Shown here: positions 23,585 to 32,106 of the stretch, in pieces
Numbering within the stretch: the stretch's first letter is position 1
Layout: each line of letters opens with the position of its first letter
NCBI RefSeq assembly: GCF_017876405.1
Contig: NZ_JAGINW010000001.1
Location: 4,973,203-5,037,202 of the forward strand
Direction: 5' to 3'
Origin: Kibdelosporangium banguiense
Lineage (GTDB): Bacteria; Actinomycetota; Actinomycetes; Mycobacteriales; Pseudonocardiaceae
Length of the DNA: 64,000 nucleotides
The notes under the pieces: model-generated
The model's database searches: none
What the model was told of the DNA's origin: nothing
Seen by the model: the letters and a program-made list of their open reading frames with translations, nothing else
Position numbers and translations under genes: made by a program

Positions 23585-26500
23585 ATGGCGGCGGAGCTAG
23601 TCGAGTCCTTGCGTGTGCAGGTGCTCGGACCGGTGACCGCCTGGCGTGGAGAGCAGCCACTCGATCTGGGGTCGGGCCGTCAGCGGGCTGTCTTCGCAGC
23701 TCTGGCCATGCGAGCCAACCGGGTCGTGTCCCGCGAGGAGCTTGTTTCCTCGGTGTGGGGCGAGAATCCGCCCAGCGGTGCCAGCGGCAGTCTTTATACG
23801 TACGTCTCGCGGCTGCGGCGCGTTCTCGAGCCCGATCGGTCGCGGTGGTCCGGTGGTCAGACGCTGGTCTCCGAAGGCTCGGGGTACTCACTACAGCTTG
23901 ATGCTGATCACCTTGACGTTGTTGAGTTCGACCGGCTCAGGGAATCTGCCAACGAACTGTGGAACCGCCGGGACCTCACGTCGGCCCGTGCCGCCATGGA
24001 CGCGGCACTGAAGCTGTGGCACGGCGAAGCACTCGCCGGGATCCAGGGCCCGTTCGCCGCATTGCACCGCAAACGACTCGGCGAGCTGCGACTGGCCGCG
24101 CTCGAACGGCGTGCCGAGATCATGCTGGCCGCCGGTGACATCACCGGTGCCGTGACCGAGCTCTACCGCCTGGCCGGCGCACATCCGTTGCGAGAGTCGT
24201 TACGCGGCTTGCTGATGACGGCCCTGCATCGCGGTGGCCGGGACGCGGAAGCGCTTGAGGTCTACGAAGAGACCAAACAGATCCTGATCGAGCAGCTGGG
24301 CATCGAGCCGGGCGCGAACCTGCGCCGGGTGTACGGCGAGATCGTGGCCAGGCCAGCACCGGCCGCACCCCCGCCGCGGACGCCGTCGCTCGCCAAGCTG
24401 GCTCGTCCGGACGTATTCGTCAACCGGTCGAACGAACTCTCCGCCTTGCGTGGACGGCTTGCCGACGTGCTGCACGGCGCGGGCTCGGCCGTCTGGGTCG
24501 AGGGCGAGTCGGGGATCGGCAAGTCCGCGCTGCTCGCGGCGGCCTTGGGCGACGCCGCCGACCGCGGCGGCCAGTTGCTGTGGGCCGCAGGCGACGAGGT
24601 CGGCCGCCGATTTCCGTTGGGGCTCATCCTGTCCTGCCTCGGTGTGGACTCGCGGTCGGCCGACCCCCGGCGGGCCGAGGTCGCCGAATCCCTGCGGGCG
24701 GGGGAGTCAGGCCAGCAGCCGAGCTGGCAGCCGGAGGATCCGCTGCTGGCCGCCGTGGAACAGCTGGTGGACCTGGTCGAGCAGCTGTGCGGGGACGGCC
24801 CGGTCGTCCTGGTGCTCGACGACTTGCAGTGGGCCGATGACGCCAGCCTGCTTGTCTGGCACCGGCTTGCCCGGATGACCCGGCAGTTGCCGTTGCTGCT
24901 CGTCGGCTCGTGCCGGCCGGCGCCCCGGCGGGCCGAGCTGGACCAGATCCGGTCGGTGGTGTCGGTCTGGGCCGGGGAGCTGATCTCCCTGGAGCCGTTG
25001 GACGAGGCGGGCACGGCTGAGCTGGCGGGCCGTCTGCTCGGTGCGGAGCCGGGTGGGACCCTGCTCGGCCTGACCGACTCCGCGGCCGGCAACCCGTCGT
25101 TCATCCGGGAGATCGTGCAGGCGTTGGTCCGGGACAAGGCGATCACGATCGCCAACGGGATCGCCGACGTCGGCGACATGGACTGTGAAGGGCTGACCGA
25201 GGCTCAGCCCGCGTTGGCCTCCGTGGTCACACGGCGGACCGGTCACCTTGCCAACCTCACCAAGGACGCGTTGCGGTGGGCGGCTTTGCTGGGCGTCGAG
25301 TTCGACCTGGGCGACCTGGCCACAGTGATGATCCGGCCGGCATCCGAGCTGATCAGAGCGGTCGAGGAGGCCTCGGCCGCCGGGGTGCTGCGGGAGGCCG
25401 GGCAGCGGTTCGCGTTCCGGCATCCGCTGGTACGCCGTGCGTTGTACGAGGCGATGCCGGAGGCCGTCCGGATCGCCCTGCACAGGCAGGCCGCCGAGAC
25501 CTTGGACGAGGCCGGTGCGCAGGTGTCGCTGGTGGCCGCCCAGTTGCAGGGTGCGGGCGTGCCGGTGGACGCGTGGGTCACCAAATGGCTTGTGGCCAAC
25601 ACCAACGCGGTCGCCCGGCGGTCGCCGACCATCGCGGCAGACCTGTTGTCGCACGCGGTCACCAGCCCTGGCCTGCGTGATGAGGCCCGCGAGACGCTCA
25701 CCGCGCGGCTTGCCCGGGTGCAGTTCTGGCTCGGCCGCAGGCCACAGACCGAGGCGCGGTCCGTGCTGGCGATGACAGGCGATCCCGAACGCGCCGCTGA
25801 AATGCGACTGGTACTCGCGTATCTGGACTACCTCGGGCACGACAACGCCCGCGCGATCGAGGCGCTCGACCAGGTGATCGGCGACCCGGACGTGCCTGAG
25901 CACTGGCGGGCCCGTCACCAGGCGATGCGCGCGATGGTCGAACGCAGCGGCCTGGACGACCCGGCGGCCGCCGAGCCGGCCGCGCAGGAGGAACTGGCGA
26001 ACGCGCTACGGGCCAAGGACGGGTTCGCCATCGCCCAGTGGTCGCAGTTCCTCTGGCAGATCTCGTCGATGCTGCGCAAGCACGCCGCGGCGCTGGACTA
26101 CATCAACGCCGCGATCTCGGCGATCTCCGGCCGCCCGGAACTGGGCGACCTGCTGCTGAGCATGCTCGACAACAAGATGTTCACCCTGCAGAACCTCGAC
26201 CGGCTCGACGACGCCGACCAGAGCCTGGACGCCGCCCGCCACCTGGTCACCCGGCTGAACCTGCCCACCGGCCCGCACATCGCCGCGGCCGTGCACTACT
26301 ACTGGCTCGGCCGGTGGGACGAGGCACAGGCCGAACTCGACTCGGTGATGCAGGACGGGCCGGAGATCACGTTCTACGGACTGCGTCAGCACGGCGTGAT
26401 CCGGTTGCTGTACGGGACGGCCGCGTTGATCGCCGCGCACCGCGACGACTCGGTGAGGTTGGAACGACACCTCAAGATGGGTGCCGGCCAGTCGAAACCC

Positions 26501-27220
26501 ACGCCGGAAGCCAAGGAGAGCAGCGACTTCCTGCTGATGGCCGAGGCGCTGGCCGCCGAGCAGCGGGGCCGGCCCGACGAGGCGCTCAAGCTGCTGAGAC
26601 CCGTGCTGGACCCGGGTTACTCGCGGATGATGTTGCGCCACCAGTGGTTGCCGAAGGTCGTCCGGCTCGCACTGGACCAGGGTGACCGAGAGCTGGCTCT
26701 GTCCGCTTTGGACGTCTGCGTGGCCGAGGCCGAAATGGAGCTTCAGCCGGCGCGTGCGTCGGCCGCCGTGCAATGGTGCCGTGGGCTGATCGAGTCGGAT
26801 CCGGGTGAACTGCTGACTGTCGCCAAGCACTACTCCGTGACAGGCCGGAAGATCGAGTACGGCATGGCCTCGGAGGACGCGGCGGTCTTGCTGGCCGCGG
26901 ACCGGCGGATGGACGAAGCGCGTAAAGCCCTGCACGAAGCGATGATCGTCTACAACGAGCTCGGCGCGGCCTGGGACGCCCGCCGGGCGGAATCCAGGAT
27001 GGCACCGTTCGCGCTGCAGCCTGTGGTGGTGCCACAAGGCCCTCTGTCCAAAACGGAGTCCAGGGTGGCCGCCCTGGTCGCCGCGGGCTGGCCGAACGCC
27101 GACATCGCCGTCCAGCTTTCGTTGTCCCGCAGCACAGTTCAGCTGCACATCTCCCGGATACTGCGCAAACTCGGCGTCGACTCCCGCCTGGCCGTGACTC
27201 GTCGCCTGCTCGACTCGTGA
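23585..27220 (+). CDS. Large SARP-type regulator with AAA ATPase, TPR-like region and C-terminal LuxR HTH (paralogue B)
   Basis: A 1211-residue regulator with two DNA-binding ends. The N-terminal SARP winged helix (LGPVTAWRGEQPLDLGSGRQ) and BTAD domain cover about 1-255. The ATPase has Walker A GESGIGKSA near 305 and Walker B VVLVLDDLQWADDAS near 408. Helical repeats fill about 620-1130. The last 65 residues are a LuxR helix-turn-helix (LSKTESRVAALVAAGWPNAD, then STVQLHISRILRKLGVDSR). Start is ATG 23585; GTG 23579 is an alternative. The stop codon lies inside a 15-bp-arm hairpin that ends the transcript. It is a paralogue of the genes at 19168 and 44326. Confidence 0.88.
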   Translation: MAAELVESLRVQVLGPVTAWRGEQPLDLGSGRQRAVFAALAMRANRVVSREELVSSVWGENPPSGASGSLYTYVSRLRRVLEPDRSRWSGGQTLVSEGSGYSLQLDADHLDVVEFDRLRESANELWNRRDLTSARAAMDAALKLWHGEALAGIQGPFAALHRKRLGELRLAALERRAEIMLAAGDITGAVTELYRLAGAHPLRESLRGLLMTALHRGGRDAEALEVYEETKQILIEQLGIEPGANLRRVYGEIVARPAPAAPPPRTPSLAKLARPDVFVNRSNELSALRGRLADVLHGAGSAVWVEGESGIGKSALLAAALGDAADRGGQLLWAAGDEVGRRFPLGLILSCLGVDSRSADPRRAEVAESLRAGESGQQPSWQPEDPLLAAVEQLVDLVEQLCGDGPVVLVLDDLQWADDASLLVWHRLARMTRQLPLLLVGSCRPAPRRAELDQIRSVVSVWAGELISLEPLDEAGTAELAGRLLGAEPGGTLLGLTDSAAGNPSFIREIVQALVRDKAITIANGIADVGDMDCEGLTEAQPALASVVTRRTGHLANLTKDALRWAALLGVEFDLGDLATVMIRPASELIRAVEEASAAGVLREAGQRFAFRHPLVRRALYEAMPEAVRIALHRQAAETLDEAGAQVSLVAAQLQGAGVPVDAWVTKWLVANTNAVARRSPTIAADLLSHAVTSPGLRDEARETLTARLARVQFWLGRRPQTEARSVLAMTGDPERAAEMRLVLAYLDYLGHDNARAIEALDQVIGDPDVPEHWRARHQAMRAMVERSGLDDPAAAEPAAQEELANALRAKDGFAIAQWSQFLWQISSMLRKHAAALDYINAAISAISGRPELGDLLLSMLDNKMFTLQNLDRLDDADQSLDAARHLVTRLNLPTGPHIAAAVHYYWLGRWDEAQAELDSVMQDGPEITFYGLRQHGVIRLLYGTAALIAAHRDDSVRLERHLKMGAGQSKPTPEAKESSDFLLMAEALAAEQRGRPDEALKLLRPVLDPGYSRMMLRHQWLPKVVRLALDQGDRELALSALDVCVAEAEMELQPARASAAVQWCRGLIESDPGELLTVAKHYSVTGRKIEYGMASEDAAVLLAADRRMDEARKALHEAMIVYNELGAAWDARRAESRMAPFALQPVVVPQGPLSKTESRVAALVAAGWPNADIAVQLSLSRSTVQLHISRILRKLGVDSRLAVTRRLLDS

Positions 27221-27246
27221 GTGGCCGGACGGGCCACTCACGAGTC
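27212..27246. terminator. Bidirectional terminator hairpin containing a stop codon
   Basis: Perfect 15-nt arms at 27212-27226 and 27232-27246 with the 5-nt loop GGACG, between the convergent SARP and CU044_5270-type genes. The SARP stop codon TGA (27218-27220) is inside the left arm. The symmetry lets it act in both directions. Confidence 0.8.
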
Positions 27247-27251
27247 GCCAG

Positions 27252-28154
27252 TCAGGGGCGCTGGCCGACCTTGTCCACAATGGCCATGGCCATCTGCGCC
27301 TCGTTCTTGCGGTAGCCGAGGTAGGCGTAGGTCTTGGCGTCCACGATGAAGTCGCCGGAGTAGCCGTCCTTGTTCCAGCCGATCTGGATGCCCTGGCGGC
27401 CGGCCGCGTCCGTCACGCCAGGTGTCGCGGTGAGGCCTTCGATCTTGGTCGCCGCCTCGAACAGCGCCGCGCGCGACTGCGGCCGCATGTAGATGCTGCT
27501 CAACAGGAAACTGATGTCCTTGGCCGTGGAGTTCAGGCTGGCGTTGCCCTTCCGCAGATACTTGATCATCCCGGCCGCGTCGGTGGGCAGATCCGGCCGG
27601 TAGGCGGGATTCGGTTCACAGTCGTCGGTCTTGCCAGGCAGCAGGTCAGGGCCTTTGTAGACAGCCATCTTGCCGTTGCGGCAGCCGGGCACCGGCATGT
27701 CCTCGCCGGTCTGCATCTTGAACAGGCCGTCATGGGTGCCGTCGACGGAGAACCAGTCCTCGCGAACCGACCCGTTCTCGAACTGTGTCTTGATGTAGAC
27801 GAACTGGTCCGAGCGGGGCGTGATGTCCTTGGTCTGCAGGGCGCTCGTCGCGGCCAGGCGCAACACCTGCACCGGGTCGTCGTTCCTGGCCCCAGTGACC
27901 CCGCCGGTGTTCTCGCCGGTGTTTCGGGCTGGACCGCTGACGTTTTCGGTGCCGCTGTGGCTCGGCGGGATCAGGGCGAAGACCGCGAAGATCGCCGCTG
28001 CCATTGCGGCGACAGCCGCGCCGTAGATGGCGAACCGCTTGCGGGCCTTGGGCTTGGTCTTGGCGAGCAAGGCCGCGCGGGCGGGCGCGAGGTCGTTGCG
28101 TGTGGCCAGGGGAGTGCGGTCACCCAGCTCCCGGAGCAACTGCATCTCATCCAT
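27252..28154 (-). CDS. CU044_5270 family membrane protein, partner of ECF sigma factor
   Basis: A 300-residue protein with a cytosolic N-terminus (MDEMQLLRELGDRTPLA), one membrane helix at about 42-65 (AVAAMAAAIFAVFALI) and a large outer domain with FVYIKTQFENGSVREDW and MIKYLRKG. This pattern is that of the CU044_5270 family, nearly always encoded next to an ECF sigma factor and possibly acting as its anti-sigma factor or sensor (inference). ATG 28154 overlaps the sigma gene's 3' end by 8 bp, so the two are translationally coupled. Confidence 0.8.
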   Translation of the reverse strand: MDEMQLLRELGDRTPLATRNDLAPARAALLAKTKPKARKRFAIYGAAVAAMAAAIFAVFALIPPSHSGTENVSGPARNTGENTGGVTGARNDDPVQVLRLAATSALQTKDITPRSDQFVYIKTQFENGSVREDWFSVDGTHDGLFKMQTGEDMPVPGCRNGKMAVYKGPDLLPGKTDDCEPNPAYRPDLPTDAAGMIKYLRKGNASLNSTAKDISFLLSSIYMRPQSRAALFEAATKIEGLTATPGVTDAAGRQGIQIGWNKDGYSGDFIVDAKTYAYLGYRKNEAQMAMAIVDKVGQRP

Positions 28155-28734
28155 GGGTCCTGATCTCCTTCTGCTTGCGCTGCGGCACTTCGAGTACTTC
28201 ACGGACCTGCTTGCGGGCCCGGTTGAGTCGTGACCGGACTGTCCCGACCGGAATGTCCAGCGCCATGGCGACCTGGTCGTAGGTCAGCCCTTCCCAGGCG
28301 ACCAGCAACAGCACATCTCGGTCCCCAGTGGACAACTCGGCCAGCGCGGTACCGAGCAACTGGCCCATCGCCTGGGCCGCGACCTGCGCGACCACTCGCT
28401 CGGCATGCGAGGCCACATCGGGTTCGGGGCTGATCGCGTTGCGTAACCGCAGCTGTTTGGCCTCGTCCCGGCGATGCTGGCCGACCAGGTTCGTCGCGAT
28501 GCCGTAAAGCCACGGCCGGGCGTCGGTCCGGTTGTGGTCATAGCGTTTCCGTTTGCCGAACGCGACAAGGAACGTCTCCGCGACAAGGTCGTCAGCTGCT
28601 TGCAGGCCCAGCCGCCGCGCCAGATACCGGTGCACATAGGGCGCGTGCCGGTCGAAGATCACGGCGAACTGGTCGGGATCCCGCAGCGAAGCCTGGACTA
28701 TCGCCGCGTCATCCCGGTCATCTGTCGGAATCAA
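28147..28734 (-). CDS. ECF-type RNA polymerase sigma factor
   Basis: A 195-residue sigma factor. Region 2 covers about 20-90 (FDRHAPYVHRYLARRLG, then AETFLVAF and RPWLYGIATNLV). Region 4 covers about 125-185 (STGDRDVLLLVAWEGLTYDQ, then GTVRSRLNRARKQVREVL). It directs RNA polymerase to a small set of promoters, presumably including its own. The downstream CU044_5270-type gene overlaps by 8 bp and is its likely regulator. Confidence 0.92.
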   Translation of the reverse strand: MIPTDDRDDAAIVQASLRDPDQFAVIFDRHAPYVHRYLARRLGLQAADDLVAETFLVAFGKRKRYDHNRTDARPWLYGIATNLVGQHRRDEAKQLRLRNAISPEPDVASHAERVVAQVAAQAMGQLLGTALAELSTGDRDVLLLVAWEGLTYDQVAMALDIPVGTVRSRLNRARKQVREVLEVPQRKQKEIRTHG

Positions 28735-28860
28735 TGAACCACCTTTCGCGGGTGCGGACGCTCACCTGCTATCCGTCAGACGTGCGAAAAGAGTTCACGA
28801 GCCGGCAACGAGTCATGCAACACACCTCCGCGGTTTCCGTCTGCCGGAATCGGGATCGGC

Positions 28861-28878
28861 CAGGTTGCCGTTAACCTG
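28861..28878 (+). promoter_or_regulatory. Operator-like palindrome over the -10 element of the TetR gene
   Basis: CAGGTT (28861-28866) and AACCTG (28873-28878) flank a 6-nt spacer. The embedded TAACCT (28872-28877) lies 6 nt before GTG 28884 and is a good leaderless -10. Binding of the TetR product here would block its own promoter. Confidence 0.5.
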
Positions 28879-28883
28879 GGTGT

Positions 28884-29444
28884 GTGACGTTGCGTGCCGA
28901 TGCCTTGCGTAACCGGGAACGGTTGCTCGATGTCGCGCGCCAGGAACTGGCGGGCGGGAACGTGGCCCTGCAGCTCAACGATATCGCGCGCAAGGCCGGT
29001 GTCGGGGTGGGCACGGTGTACCGGCATTTCCCGACGCCGCAGGCGCTGCTCGAGGCACTGGTCGGTGAGCAGCTCAACCAACTGGTCGAGATCGCCCGGC
29101 AGGCACTGGCGATGGCCGACATCCAGGCGGCGTTCACGTTCATGCTGCGCAGCACGTTCGATATGTTGCTGTGCACAGACGGTGGCCTGTCCGTCGTGAT
29201 GCTGGCGATCGAGGACGCGGACTGTGGCACCACGCGCGCCAAGGACGAGCTGGGCGTTCTTACCGCTGAGCTGCTGCGAAGGGCCCACGAGGCCGGGGTC
29301 GTGCGCCGGGACCTCACCGCGGCGGACGTCCGCAACCTCGTGTGCGGAGTGGAGCACGCCGTCCGGACGTGGCCCGACGGCGACCAGAACCGCTCTGCGC
29401 GCTACCTCGACGTGCTCATTCAGGGTCTCCGGCAGAGCGGATAG
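28884..29444 (+). CDS. TetR family transcriptional regulator
   Basis: A 186-residue repressor. The N-terminal helix-turn-helix (about 8-58) reads NRERLLDVARQEL, LNDIARKAGVGVGTVYRHF and TPQALLEALV. The C-terminal helical domain would bind a ligand; its nature is unknown. The GTG start sits 6 nt after a TAACCT hexamer, suggesting a leaderless transcript, and a palindrome over that hexamer suggests self-repression. The SDR gene 51 bp downstream on the same strand is a probable target. Confidence 0.88.
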   Translation: MTLRADALRNRERLLDVARQELAGGNVALQLNDIARKAGVGVGTVYRHFPTPQALLEALVGEQLNQLVEIARQALAMADIQAAFTFMLRSTFDMLLCTDGGLSVVMLAIEDADCGTTRAKDELGVLTAELLRRAHEAGVVRRDLTAADVRNLVCGVEHAVRTWPDGDQNRSARYLDVLIQGLRQSG

Positions 29445-29495
29445 GTCATCCGTTTTCTGGTAGCCTTCCGGGCACGTCATCCGGAAGGAAGCCCT

Positions 29496-30356
29496 GTGAC
29501 CAAGACCGTGATCATCACTGGTGCGAGTGCCGGTATCGGTGCGGCCGCCGCGCGCAAGTTCGCGAAGCTGGACGTGAACCTGGCCGTGATCGGCCGGTCC
29601 AGGCAGAAAACCGAGGCCGTGGCGAGCGAGACCGGCGCCAAGCCGTACATTGTGGACTTCAGCAGCCTTGACGACATCCGCAGGCTCGGCGACGAACTGC
29701 ACGCCGAGTATCCGGTGGTCGACGTGCTGGCGCACAACGCCGGGCTGATCGCCAAGACCCTGACGCTCAGCAAGGACGGCTACGAGCTGACGTTCCAGGT
29801 CAACTACTTGGCGCCGTTCCTGCTCACGGCCTTACTGCGCGACCGGTTGGAAGCCTCGGCGGACGCACGGGTCGTCTCCACCGCCAGCGCCGCGCACATG
29901 TACGGCCGCATCGATCTCGACCGGCTGACGCAGGCGCCCGAACGTTACAGCGCGATGCGCGTCTACGGCACGTGGAAGCTGGCGAACATCCTTTTCACGC
30001 AGGAACTTGCCAGTCGTGCCAAGGCGACCAGCGTCACGGCGAGCTCGTTCCATCCCGGTCCGGTGGCCAGCGACTTCTTCCGGAACAACCGGGTTCTCCG
30101 GGCGCTCGTCGGTTCACCGATCGGCAAGCTCGCCCTCGTGACGCCGGACAAGGGCGCCGACCCGTTGCTGCACTTGGCAACCGTGCCCGACGCCCAGTCC
30201 GTCAACGGCGCCTACTTCGACAAGATGCGCCGGAGCAGGCCCCGCAATGCCCAGGCGAAGGATCCCGAATTCACCCGTCTGCTTTGGGACCGCACCGCCG
30301 ATCTACTGGGAGTCGGCGACCAGGCGGACAGCAAGCGCCCCGAAGATCGCGGCTGA
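29496..30356 (+). CDS. Short-chain dehydrogenase/reductase
   Basis: A 286-residue SDR enzyme. The Rossmann motif is VIITGASAGIGAAAARKF (TGxxxGxG), NAG appears as LAHNAGLIAK, and the catalytic Ser is in STASAAHMYG with the Tyr/Lys pair in VYGTWKLAN. Preference for NADP(H) is plausible from Arg in IGRSRQKTE. Substrate unknown. GTG 29496 is preceded by GGAAGG. Its last 54 bp overlap the convergent LysE-type transporter gene. Confidence 0.88.
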   Translation: MTKTVIITGASAGIGAAAARKFAKLDVNLAVIGRSRQKTEAVASETGAKPYIVDFSSLDDIRRLGDELHAEYPVVDVLAHNAGLIAKTLTLSKDGYELTFQVNYLAPFLLTALLRDRLEASADARVVSTASAAHMYGRIDLDRLTQAPERYSAMRVYGTWKLANILFTQELASRAKATSVTASSFHPGPVASDFFRNNRVLRALVGSPIGKLALVTPDKGADPLLHLATVPDAQSVNGAYFDKMRRSRPRNAQAKDPEFTRLLWDRTADLLGVGDQADSKRPEDRG

Positions 30357-30932
30357 CACCCGGTCCAGCCGGCGCCGGATGGCCGGCCGCCGCATCAGCA
30401 GCTCCGACAGCGCACCGGCGACGAAACCGACTGTGCCGTCGACACTCAGCCCCACGACGATCAACACCGCGCCCAGCACCAGGAACTGGATCCACGCGGC
30501 CCAGCCGCCGGGCGTGATGAACTGCGGGAAGAACGCGAGGTAGAACAGGATCACCTTGGGGTTGGCCAGGTTCGTCAGCACGGCCATCACGTACATCTTG
30601 CGCAGGGATCGAGTCTGCACCGGCACTTCAGGTGCGGTGACGGCCTTGCGCGAGGCTCGCCACGTGGTGATGGCCAGGTAGACCAGGAAAATCGCGCCAA
30701 GGATGCGCAACGTGTCCAGCACGGCCGGTGCGGCGGCCAGCAACGCGCCCAGGCCTGCGGCAGCGGCGACCGTGTGCACGGCGAGGCCGGTGGACATGCC
30801 CAGCGCGGCGATGACACCGGCCCGCCTGCCCCGGGTGATGCCGTTGGCGATGATGAACATCATGTCCGGCCCGGGAGCGAGGCTGATCACGGCACAGGCC
30901 ACCGCGAACGCCAGGAGGATTGACGGTTCCAT
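30303..30932 (-). CDS. LysE/RhtB family amino-acid exporter
   Basis: A 209-residue membrane protein with about six hydrophobic segments. The N-terminal signature VISLAPGPDMMFIIANGITRG is typical of LysE/RhtB exporters, followed by NPKVILFYLAFFPQFI. These proteins export amino acids or homoserine-lactone-like compounds. ATG 30932 (MEPSILLAF) is chosen over a longer frame because it opens directly into the first membrane segment. The 3' end overlaps the SDR gene by 54 bp. Confidence 0.9.
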   Translation of the reverse strand: MEPSILLAFAVACAVISLAPGPDMMFIIANGITRGRRAGVIAALGMSTGLAVHTVAAAAGLGALLAAAPAVLDTLRILGAIFLVYLAITTWRASRKAVTAPEVPVQTRSLRKMYVMAVLTNLANPKVILFYLAFFPQFITPGGWAAWIQFLVLGAVLIVVGLSVDGTVGFVAGALSELLMRRPAIRRRLDRVSAAIFGALAVRLVADSQ

Positions 30933-30983
30933 CCAGGCATCCCAGCACAACGCCACCGACCGCCGCACGGTATTTACCAGCGG

Positions 30984-32069
30984 CTATTCCGGCTGGAAAC
31001 CGCGGGTGACCGGTCGCTGGGAAGGGCGCAGTGCAATCCACTTCGTCAGGCCCGCGAGCCCGTATTCGAGCGGCCCGCGACGGAAGAACGTCATCCACAC
31101 CGAGGCGAACACCATCGCGCCGACGATGTGCGAAACGAGTTCCCAGCCGGGCGGGATGTCGATGTCGAGCTCCATGATCAAGGCGATCACCAGCAGGTGC
31201 CCGGTGTAGATAGACAGTGGCATCGCTCCCACCGAGGTGATCGGCCGGGTCAGCCGGGGCAGCCGTCGCGCGAGGGGCAGGGCACAGGCCAGCACGGTAA
31301 TGGCGACACCAAGCGCCCCAACGATTTCAAACGACGTGTCGCTGTGCGGCGAGGACTGCAGCAGCCAGGACGTCTGGTCACGCCTGGGCCGGCCGGACTC
31401 CCCGGCCACGGCTCTGGCGACCGAGCCGCCGCCGTACCCCAGCACGATCATGACCGGTCCGACGATCGCGAGCCGGAGCCGTGTTCGCGCCGCGTTCAGA
31501 TCGAGCCGGCCCAACCCCATGCCTGTCAGCACATACGCCATCCACGCCGCAGCCGGGTAGTAGCCGGTCAGCAGGAACTGCAGGGCTCCTTCGCCACTGA
31601 AGTCCTCCAGCGGGTCGCCCCAGGTCCACCAAGTGCCCCGGGCCAGCATCGAGAACACCGGCCCGATCAACCCGATCACAGCGGCCACCGAGAACAACGC
31701 CGGTGCGCGCAGACGCAGAAACGGCAGTGCGAGCAGGAAATAAACTCCGTAGTAGGCGAGAATGACCGCGACCGGTGTTTTCATCAGGGTGAGGAATGTG
31801 CCGAGCGCGATCAGTACGATCGCCCGGATCGTGATCCTGACCCCGTGCCGCCAGGTCGCGTCCGGCTGCTGGCGGCCGGTGATCAATGCCAGTGACAGGC
31901 CGGCGAGAGTCGCGAACAGAACCGACGAGCGGCCATGGGTGAGTTGCATCAGCGGGGCGATCAGGCCGCCGTCGTTCGGGTCCGGCCCGACGTGCGCGGC
32001 GAACATGCCGAACACAGCCAGTCCTCTGGCCAGGTCGACTCCGCCTAACCGGCCCTCGCGTCCTGTCAC
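30984..32069 (-). CDS. Heparan-alpha-glucosaminide N-acetyltransferase-like / DUF418 membrane protein
   Basis: A 361-residue protein with about nine or ten membrane segments. The N-terminal RLGGVDLARGLAVFGMFAAH matches the start of DUF1624/HGSNAT-like acyltransferases, and the C-terminal part (PLSIYTGHLLVIAL, then PLEYGLAGLTKW) is that of DUF418 proteins. They are thought to transfer acyl groups across the membrane, but no substrate is known here. It stands alone between the LysE-type gene and the ECF42-type sigma gene. Confidence 0.75.
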   Translation of the reverse strand: MTGREGRLGGVDLARGLAVFGMFAAHVGPDPNDGGLIAPLMQLTHGRSSVLFATLAGLSLALITGRQQPDATWRHGVRITIRAIVLIALGTFLTLMKTPVAVILAYYGVYFLLALPFLRLRAPALFSVAAVIGLIGPVFSMLARGTWWTWGDPLEDFSGEGALQFLLTGYYPAAAWMAYVLTGMGLGRLDLNAARTRLRLAIVGPVMIVLGYGGGSVARAVAGESGRPRRDQTSWLLQSSPHSDTSFEIVGALGVAITVLACALPLARRLPRLTRPITSVGAMPLSIYTGHLLVIALIMELDIDIPPGWELVSHIVGAMVFASVWMTFFRRGPLEYGLAGLTKWIALRPSQRPVTRGFQPE

Positions 32070-32106
32070 GCCGTACAGGATCTCCCATCAGGCTGTGTGA
32101 CGCCTG